Assembly (NCBI GenBank): GCA_964597945.1
Contig: CAZRAD010000150.1
Coordinates: forward strand, 1-5,925
Source: JAPEKQ01 sp964597945
GTDB lineage: Bacteria; Joyebacterota; Joyebacteria; Joyebacterales; Joyebacteraceae
Reading direction: 5' to 3'
Length of the DNA: 5,925 bases
The position numbers were made by a program, and so were the translations under genes. This document shows positions 1 through 5,925 of the stretch, piece after piece. Each line of letters starts with the position of its first letter. Positions within the stretch are counted from its first letter, which is position 1. Under the pieces are notes generated by a model. It made no database searches, was not told the DNA's origin, and worked only from the letters and a program-made list of their open reading frames with translations.

Positions 1-1
1 G

Positions 2-3000
2 CGTGGAGTAGGGCATCCCAGCATGTACGCGACCCCGATCGTTCTTCCGGCGCGGCCCTTCGTCTGCATGCCGGACGAGATCCAGGCCAAGAAGTACCGC
101 CTCGATCAGCTGTACGACACGGAGATCCACGATCGGCTACGGCTGGCGGACGAGAAGTCCGCTGAGTGGGCCAAGAAGGCAGTCAGGGACTTCGAGGAGA
201 TCAAAGCCAAGACGTACCCTGTCCTTGACTTCGTGTTCCGGCCGCACGCCCCGGATCGCTCGGAGGATCCTTTCGCAGCACGTCCTGTGTGCGAGGCGGA
301 TATTGAAGCGGCCTACAAGGTCGTCTGTCCGGAAATCGCCGAGCTGGAGGCTGCGCGAACCAAGTTCCCAGCCGGCTCGATAAAGGTACAAGTCTTTCAC
401 ACGTCCAACGACCTGAGTAGGGTGCACGTCGTCACACCCACGCATCGCGACAGCTCCGGCTCTCTCAGAGCCGGAGAGCTGAAATCGGCGCCGGTCCCGC
501 AGGCGGACCAAGTTGCCCTGAGTAACGCCTCCGACGCGGTGCGCCGCGCGTACGCCCTCGCGCTGAACGGGTTCATCGAGGACGGCGAAGAGGTCTACAC
601 GTACTGGACCGACCCGCTCGACCCGAACACCGACGGCGACTACGTCGATGATGGCGAAGAGGTCGACTGGGGTTCCGACCCGCTCGATCCCGACACCGAC
701 GGCGACACGATGATGGACGGTGAGACGATCACCGGTACCTATCTCGCGGCCGATGGCGTCACCGTCATGAACTGGACGTTCACAGAGGACGACACGGACA
801 CCGAGCTTGGTGGAGACGGTGTGCCGAACGTGCTCGATGCGGACTCCGACTGGCGCGAGCAGCAGCTGCCCACGCCGGGTGACGGATACCTGTACTTCCA
901 CGACCGGACCGAGGTCGCGTACGGCGACTACGTGTCCGCGAAGAACATGCGGGACGGGACGCGCTTCCACGTTGGCGCCCTGAACCCGGGCAACCCTGAC
1001 ACGGACGGGGATGGCTACCTCGACGCGCAGGAGGTTGCGAACTACTACGATCCGCTCGACGCGTCCGACTACGGTGCGGGCAACGCGGTTGCCGCCGACT
1101 CCGATGGCGACGGTCTGTTCGACGTTGAGGAGTTCGTGATCGAGGGCACGGACACGCCCACGATGCACCTGACGCAGGACTACGATGGCGACGGTCTGTT
1201 CGACGGCGACGAGGTCCACCCGGACTGGTTCGACGTTGACGGCTTCGCTCAGACGTGGCCCACGGATCCGACAGACGACGACATGGACGGGGACACCATC
1301 GGTGGCTACAACGACTTCGACGAGGTCGTGACCTTTGGTACGAACCCGCATGTCCAGGACACCGACGGCGACGGCATCGTCGACCGCTGGGAGATCGTGC
1401 GCGGCTATGATCCGCTCGACGCGGACATGGACGGCGATGATCTCTGGGACGGTATGGAAGATGTCGACTACGACGGAGTCCTCGACACGACCGAGACCGA
1501 TCCCCAGGACGATGATACTGACGGGGATGAGATGCACGACGGTGACGAGCTCGCGTTCATGACCGATCCGCGCGACACCGACACCGACGGCGACGGTCTG
1601 ATCGACGGTCTTGAGGTTGGCTACGCTGCCGCCGGCGACAATGACACGTCGACGATGACGGATCCGCGTCTCGCCGACAGTGACTTCGACGGCTGGGATG
1701 ACGGTGTTGAGGATGCGGACCTCGACGGTGAGTACGATCCACTGCTCGGCGAGACCGATGCGCAGGATCGTGACTCCGACGACGACGGTCTGCCGGACTA
1801 CTACGAGGGTACGGGCAACGACCCGACCGTCGCACCGGCGACGACGTACGCGGTCGGCTGGGTTGACAACTCGTCAGACCCGACCGAGCCGTACAACGAC
1901 GACACCGACGGCGACGCGCTCGAGGACAATCTCGAGTTCGCTCAGGAGTCCGATCCGGATACCGATACCGACTCTGACGGTGACGGTCTGACGGACGGTG
2001 ACGAGTACTACGCATACGGAACCGACCCGACGAACGCAGACACTGACAGTGACGGTTGCGACGAGAACGACACGGACGTTGATGGCATCGAGAACGTGAC
2101 CGTGGACACCGACAATGACGGTATCCACAACGGCATGGACGTCGATAGCGACAACGACTGGGTCTGGGATGGTGACGGCGACGAGGATTGTGCCGGTGCG
2201 AACGACGCTGACAGCGACGGGATCCCGGATGTTCTCGACAACGACACCGACAACGATAACCTCTCCGACGTTCAGGAGATGGGTCTCGACACCTGGCACG
2301 AATTCTCGGACAACGACCGGGACTTCGATGAGGACGGCGTCCTCGACGGTGACGAGTACTTCCAGGTCTTCCATCAGCCGCACACCGGCGAGGTGGGATT
2401 CAGGGCGTCCGATCCGAAGCTGTTCGATACGGATTCGGACGGTCTCCACGACGGTTTCGAGCTTGGCAAGTATGAGGCGATTCCGGTCGATCCGATCCTC
2501 GGTGGTACGAACCCCGATCCGGGTCTCTGGGATGCCGACAGCACTGCCAACTCGGTTGTCTACCTCTGGGACGGTGACTACGACGGTCTCTCGGACTTCG
2601 ATGAGGACGCCGACACCGACGGTGAGGACGCCGACATCGGCGTGACCGAGACCGATCCTGAGGACGACGACACGGATGACGAGGGTCTCATCGACGGGTA
2701 CGAGGTCTGGGTCGGGACCGACGCGCTTGACTACGACACGGACGGTGACGTCCTTGCCGATGGTCTTGAGTGGGGTCTTCTGTCCGCCATGGGCAACGAC
2801 ACCAGCATCTCCAACCCGGCCACTCCGAGCGCCCGCTACGACACCGTCGAGGACGGTGCCTACATCACGAATCCGGGTGTTGCGGATACGGATGGTGACG
2901 GGCTCGAGGATGGTGAAGAGGACGATGATTACGACGGCTTCCGCGACGGCAACAGCCCGTACGACCTGACGTCGGATTGGGCCACCACTGGTGAGACCGA

Positions 3001-5925
3001 TCCGAACGAGTGGGATACGGACCGCGGCGGCATCGGCGACGGTGAGGAAGTTGGGAATGGCACCGACCCGCTCCTCTACACCGAAGGCGACTACGACCTC
3101 GACTTCGCTCTGATGTGTGGTGGTGGTGGCACCCGCGCGTTCGGCGACACGATCTGTGTCGGTTCGGATGCCGCGAACGCCATTCCGCCGGGATCGAGCG
3201 ACATGGTCACGGTCGCTGTCTGGCTGACCGACGCGATCGACAATCCGGATGTCTCGGATGGTCCGTCGGCTGTCGGCATCGTTGACAGCATCTACATGCG
3301 TGCCACGTCCTTCCACTGGGCCGGCCCGCTGTGGAACTACACCGACCCGGTCACGGGTGACAACTACTCCGTGCCGGATACGAGCACGACGCACTGGATC
3401 CACTACAGCGCGATCAGCTTCGATCCTCCGTTGTTCTCCCTGAACAACACGGGCGGTGCTGACGAGCAGTGTGTGGATGTCACCGTCGACGTGCCCGAGG
3501 GCGCAATGCCCGGTTGGTACCATGGCTACATCCAGGCCGAGACGCGCAGGGACATCGAGCAGGAGCTGGCGGACGACTACCTGGCCTTCTGCTTCTACGT
3601 GGCTCCTCAGAAGGACATCGACATCTGCGACGACGACATGGATCCGCTCGGAGTCGGTCTTGAGTCCGACCCGTACGATTTCCCGATCGCCGCTGCGCAG
3701 GGTGAGATGCACCTGATGGGCGCTCCGATGTACCCCGGCGACGTCACGGGTATGTTCCGGGTCGCGAACCCGAACACGAACCCTGACGGCGACTGGCCGT
3801 ACCCGGGTCACACCCCGGATGGCATCAACGACTACAACTTCCTTCCGGCGATGCCGCATGTTGGTCGTACCTGGGATGTCAACGGGCTCGACCCGCAGGG
3901 GAACGTGAACCTGACGTACCACATCGAGGCTCAGTACGAGCACATCACCGGTCCGATGGACATCACGTCGGCTGTGAGTTTCGACTCGCCGCTGCGTGAC
4001 GGCATGGACCTGGCTGTTGTCGACTCCTTCCACATCTGGGTCGACACGACGATGCTGCCGCAGGGTCTCTACGAGGGCCGCGTGAGGGTGTTCGAGGATA
4101 CGCACGGCGCGCCGGTCACCGATCTGCCGGACAACATCTGGCAGGCGGATGAGGTCGCCGACACCTTCGCGTTCAAGCTCTACCTTGCGATCCCGGATCT
4201 GGACATCGACGATGACTACGCGAACATGTCCGGGAACGAGATGGAGATCGAGGTCAATCCTGGCGACGTCGACATCATGATCGGCGAGTTCCAGGTGTAC
4301 GCGGCCGGCGCGTCGACGAACGTCGACGACTGGGACGGTCCGGGTACCGAGAGCATCCTCGACCTTCAGTACTACGATCCGACCACCGACATGCTGACGA
4401 AGATCCCGGCTGACGGAGTTTCGACGCCGGTGAGCTTCTGGGTCTACTCGCCGAGCGGCGCCGACTCCATCGAGATCCTTCTCGACGGCGTCATGGGCGA
4501 TACGCTTCTGCTGAACGGCCCCTCGAAGCTCTACCGTCTGCGTGTTGCTGAGATCCCGGCCACGCTCCCGGCAGGGACGTACGTGACCGATCATCCCACG
4601 AGCTGGGCTCCGGGTGACGGTACCGTGCCGATCTGTGCCAGGGGTTGGGCGAGTGGTGTGGGCTGGCTCGCTGGTGAGTTCGGTCCCGCCGTCGTCTACG
4701 ATCCGGAGATCGACGCGGTCGAGACGCTGATGGACTACTTCGATCTGACGGTGATGGTGAGTGCCGTGATCGATGTGGATTACGAGGACGCGCTGGTCGT
4801 TCTGACCGGCGAGCCCGGTGATGAGGCCTGCAACATGGTCACGGTGAACAACATCGGCAACTTCCTTGCCGACGACATTCACTTCGCGGCCCCTGCGTAC
4901 CTCATCGGTGACGATACGGGTATCGCCCTCAACGGCGGCATCCTCGACTTCGATCCGACCAACATGTCGATCCCGATCGGCATGTCGGATGACTTCGAGG
5001 TCTGTGCTGCCATTCCGGCGGACCAGCGCGCTGACAACTACGTCGGCACGATCGGTCTGCTGGCCGACGGTGAGACGCTCTTTGACGAGATCGACGTGAA
5101 CCTCGTCGTCGAGTGTGTCCCGGCAATGGAGATCGTCGATACCGGTTACGACCTCGTGGCGGGCATGATGGACTACACGGCTGGCGCCGGTGGTTCCGGA
5201 GCGCTCCAGTTCGAGGTCTGCAACCTGGGCAACTGCCCGATCGAGGATCTGGATGTCACGGTGACAGGTCTGCCGGCCGGCCTCATGGCTGATGTGACGC
5301 TGGCTGAGACGCTTCCGTGGGACGACTGCCTGGTTGGCGTGGTCGAGGTCGATTGGACCGACGCGACGCTGTCAGGTTCGTACTCCGGAACGGTGACGGT
5401 CACTGACGGCACCCTGATGGATACCTTCACGCTCACGGTCGAGTGCTACACCGCCATGAACATCGTCGACAACGCGTACAACGTCGTCGGCAACGTCATG
5501 GAGCTCGCGCCGGAGCCCGGCGGCAGTGTGACCGGTCAGTTCGAGCTCGCGAACATCGGTAACGATGACATCGCGGGTATCGCTGAGATCTCGGTCACGG
5601 GTCTGCCGGCTGGCGTGACGGCTGACGTAGATATCGCTACCACGTGTGACTGGAACATGAGCGAGATCGGCATAGTCGAGGTCGAGTGGACGGATCCGGA
5701 GGTCGTCGCTGGTATGTACGCGACCACGGTGACTGTCCAGGCCAACGGCGGACTCTCCGATGTCTTCCACCTCCAGGTGGTCATCGCCGAGCTCAAGACC
5801 GTTGCATTCGAGGCCGAGACTGAGGTTGACGTGATGGGCATCGCCGGTGAGATGGTTGATGCGACGGTGACGGTGGAGAACACCGGTAACGTTGACATCG
5901 ACTCCGGCATCGCCTTCACGATCGA
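2..5925 (+). CDS. Giant surface/secreted protein: TSP3-type calcium-binding array plus tandem Ig-like modules (partial)
   Basis: One frame is open across the whole window (1,974 codons) and no stop was met on reading every codon. It is the only frame whose product makes sense: many DTDGDG-type acidic loops followed by repeated beta modules. Residues here are counted from the codon at position 2. Order: 1-190 unrecognised segment; 191-1026 TSP3-like array; 1031-1200 Cys-bearing beta domain; 1201-1974 tandem Ig-like modules, cut by the window edge. Start is unresolved. ATG at 23 has a weak AGGG (10-13) nine bases upstream, and ATG at 68 is a second option. Neither is followed by a signal peptide, as an extracellular protein would need, and no in-frame stop lies upstream, so I leave the 5' end open. 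Known of the family: DxDxDG loops bind calcium and stiffen extracellular stalks. Inferred: adhesin or cell-surface structural protein; no enzymatic motif seen. No neighbouring gene is visible. Confidence 0.92.
23..571 (+). other. Unrecognised N-terminal segment with atypical composition
   Basis: This part of the reading frame encodes about 183 residues from the ATG at 23 to the first TSP3 unit. It has charged, probably helical stretches (for example EIQAKKYRLDQLYDTEIHDR and EWAKKAVRDFEEIKAK), three Cys (codons at 62, 290 and 329) and no hydrophobic membrane or signal segment. It differs sharply from the rest of the gene. About 17 of its first 166 codons end in A, including AAA, ATA, GTA, CAA, CGA and AGA, against about 14 of the last 945 codons. 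It holds about 11 Lys, against 3 in the 836-residue array that follows. I do not recognise a family. It may be a true N-terminal domain, a fused fragment of another gene, or sequence joined by misassembly. Confidence 0.6.
454..476. repeat. Perfect inverted repeat, 10-bp stem with 3-base loop
   Basis: The left arm CTCCGGCTCT (454-463) and right arm AGAGCCGGAG (467-476) are exact reverse complements around CTC. The stem is GC-rich and would fold stably as RNA or single-stranded DNA. It lies inside the open reading frame. No T-run follows on either strand, so it is not a typical intrinsic terminator. It sits about 95 bases before the first TSP3 unit, inside the atypical segment. Confidence 0.7.
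851..997 (+). other. 49-residue non-repeat insert in the TSP3 array
   Basis: Between the loop ending DADSD and the loop DTDGDGYLDAQE lie about 49 residues without any DxDxDG motif. They are rich in aromatic and basic residues (GDGYLYFHDRTEVAYGDY, then AKNMRDGTRFHVG). It interrupts the acidic array and could be a small structured excursion or a ligand-contacting loop. No family is recognised. Confidence 0.5.
1102..1124 (+). repeat. Direct repeat copy 1 (23 bp, within TSP3 loops)
   Basis: The 23 bases here recur exactly at 1183-1205, 81 bp (27 codons) downstream in the same frame, encoding DGDGLFD in both. This is the longest exact repeat I noticed by eye. It suggests either a fairly recent unit duplication or strong codon bias acting on the same heptapeptide. 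Confidence 0.75.
1183..1205 (+). repeat. Direct repeat copy 2 (23 bp, within TSP3 loops)
   Basis: Exact second copy of 1102-1124, in phase with the reading frame. The two copies diverge at once on both sides (VEEF follows copy 1, GDEV follows copy 2). Confidence 0.75.
2039..2260 (+). repeat. Compact TSP3 core with the array's only two cysteines
   Basis: Here acidic loops follow one another with almost no linker: DTDSDGCDENDTDVDG, then VDTDNDGIHNGMDVDSDND, then ADSDGIPDVLDNDTDNDN. This is closer to the continuous D-x-D-x-D-G-I-x-N/D pattern of animal thrombospondin type 3 repeats than the GTDP-linked units on either side. Cys codons at 2057 and 2189 (residues 686 and 730, 44 apart) are the only Cys in 572-3079, so they could pair as a disulfide; that is inference. 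The stretch probably forms the densest calcium-binding part of the protein. Confidence 0.7.
3092..3601 (+). other. Cys-bearing beta-rich domain after the TSP3 array
   Basis: About 170 residues with alternating hydrophobic strands and little acidic repeat. Cys codons lie at 3116, 3155, 3470 and 3590, with another just after at 3626; the first two sit 13 residues apart around a Gly-rich run (CGGGG...TIC) and could form a disulfide. The domain ends with the module-end pattern A-D-D-Y-L-A-F (3569-3589) that recurs after every downstream module. A G-W-Y-H-G-Y strand motif before it matches the GxYxGxVxV strands of later modules. It is therefore probably the first, divergent member of the Ig-like series. 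No specific family is recognised. Confidence 0.55.
3602..4759 (+). repeat. Two long Ig-like beta modules (about 196 and 190 residues)
   Basis: Module boundaries are set by a recurring motif: a (x)D-x-(F/Y) strand, then a hydrophobic strand, then an (I/V)-D-(I/V)-D start. The first module (3602-4189) opens APQKDIDICDDD and closes ADTFAFKLYLA. The second (4190-4759) opens IPDLDIDDDY and closes MDYFDLTVMV. Both carry a strand F-(R/Q)-V followed by a Trp/Pro/Gly-rich excursion (DGDWPYPG near 3782-3805; DDWDGPG near 4325-4345) where the short modules have N-x-G-N. Penultimate strands read LPQGLYEGRVRV (4055-4090) and LPAGTYV (4565-4585). The folds are inferred as beta-sandwich from strand periodicity; a carbohydrate-binding or structural role is possible. 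Confidence 0.6.
4760..5925 (+). repeat. Short tandem Ig-like (NEW3/CARDB-like) modules, last one cut
   Basis: Modules at 4760-5116 (119 residues), 5117-5446 (110), 5447-5794 (116) and 5795-5925 (partial) repeat the same signature. Each opens with an (I/V)-D type start (VIDVD, MEIVD, MNIVD, then a divergent one). An N-x-G-N turn follows near 4850, 5222, 5552 and 5879. In the two best-matched copies comes VTGLPAG(L/V)xADV (5258-5294; 5597-5633). A Y-x-(G/T)-T-(V/I)-x-(V/L) strand sits near 5039, 5381 and 5717, and the modules close with D-x-F-x-L or similar. N-x-G-N followed by a GLPAG turn is typical of bacterial Ig-like modules such as the NPCBM-associated NEW3 and CARDB groups. Extracellular spacers or adhesion modules are likely. 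Paired Cys occur in some copies (4829 and 5003; 5219 and 5234). Confidence 0.72.

Larger units (their letters stand above)
572..3079 (+). repeat. Bacterial TSP3-like calcium-binding loop array
   Basis: This stretch encodes about 836 residues built from divergent repeats of the form D-x-D-G-D-G-(L/I)-x-D-G-x-E-(hydrophobic)...T-D-P. Clear loops begin near 626 (NTDGDYVDDGEE), 692 (DTDGDTMMDGE), 998 (DTDGDGYLDAQE), 1097 (DSDGDGLFDVEE), 1181 (YDGDGLFDGDE), 1358 (DTDGDGIVDRWE), and many more up to a late variant DTDRGGIGDGEE near 3015-3050. GTDP or TDP linkers recur, as in the Pfam bacterial TSP3 family. Regularly spaced Asp side chains coordinate calcium in this family, giving a stiff acidic extracellular rod; binding here is inferred. 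Late loops lose some ligands. Type I dockerin and EF-hand were considered, but the paired 12-residue loops with their flanking helices are absent. The array contains only two Cys and three Lys. Confidence 0.9.

Noticed and set aside
2..22. Promoter or strong ribosome binding site before ATG 23
   Set aside because: Only 22 bases are available; AGGG at 10-13 is a weak match and the frame is open through it, so a start here cannot be asserted.
454..476. Hairpin as an intrinsic transcription terminator
   Set aside because: No T-run follows on either strand and the reading frame continues through it.
137..1537. Minus-strand open frame of about 466 codons
   Set aside because: Same mirror effect of the Asp-rich plus frame; the product is Val/Arg-rich without a recognisable domain, and it spans both the atypical segment and the array.
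1335..2969. Several short plus-strand frames rich in Thr, Arg and Ser
   Set aside because: They are out-of-phase readings of the repeated GACACCGACGGC codons (giving Thr-Pro-Thr-Ala strings) and have no independent support.
572..3079. CRISPR array
   Set aside because: The repetition is at protein level with divergent bases, in frame and with variable spacing; there are no identical 25-40 bp repeats with regular unique spacers.
572..3079. Type I dockerin or EF-hand protein
   Set aside because: Loops resemble DxDxDG calcium sites but lack the paired duplicated helices of dockerins and the entering and exiting helices of EF-hands; the GTDP-linked pattern fits bacterial TSP3.
1874..4882. Minus-strand open frame of about 1,000 codons
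   Set aside because: It lies antisense to the TSP3/Ig frame. Its product is a low-complexity Val/Arg/Asp-rich string, because GAC and GAT codons read as GTC and ATC on the other strand and stops are suppressed by the high C/G wobble. The plus frame has coherent domains over the same bases.

Overview
The window is almost entirely one protein-coding region. A single plus-strand frame (codons starting at position 2) stays open from the first bases to the last, giving 1,974 full codons with no in-frame stop. The gene runs off the 3' edge and may also run off the 5' edge. No other gene, RNA gene, CRISPR array, insertion sequence or intergenic region is supported. The DNA is GC-rich (roughly 60% by eye), with a strong preference for C/G-ending codons over most of its length. 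The architecture resembles large surface or secreted proteins of environmental high-GC bacteria (some archaea also carry such arrays). The sequence alone does not allow a phylum call.

Layout by position. Positions 2-571 encode a Lys/Arg-bearing, partly helical segment of about 190 residues that I do not recognise. It has no visible signal peptide and its codon use is unlike the rest. Positions 572-3079 encode a long aspartate-rich array of bacterial thrombospondin type 3-like (TSP3) calcium-binding loops of the form DTDGDGLxDGxE...GTDP. It includes one 49-residue non-repeat insert (851-997) and one compact stretch (2039-2260) where loops run with almost no linker; that stretch holds the array's only two cysteines. 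Positions 3092-3601 encode a cysteine-bearing beta-rich domain. From 3602 to the end there are tandem Ig-like beta modules: two long ones (196 and 190 residues), three short ones (119, 110 and 116 residues) and the start of a sixth.

The likely role, by inference, is an extracellular calcium-stabilised stalk (TSP3 array) carrying or extended by a chain of beta-sandwich modules, as in adhesins and cell-surface structural proteins. The C-terminal anchor or sorting signal should lie beyond the window.

The most notable observation is near the 5' end. The first TSP3 unit begins in the middle of a loop (NG-FIEDGEEV, where a DxDxDG half-loop is expected), directly after the segment with different codon and residue composition and shortly after a perfect 10-bp-stem hairpin (454-476). 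This looks like a junction, either a natural fusion or recombination, or an assembly chimera.
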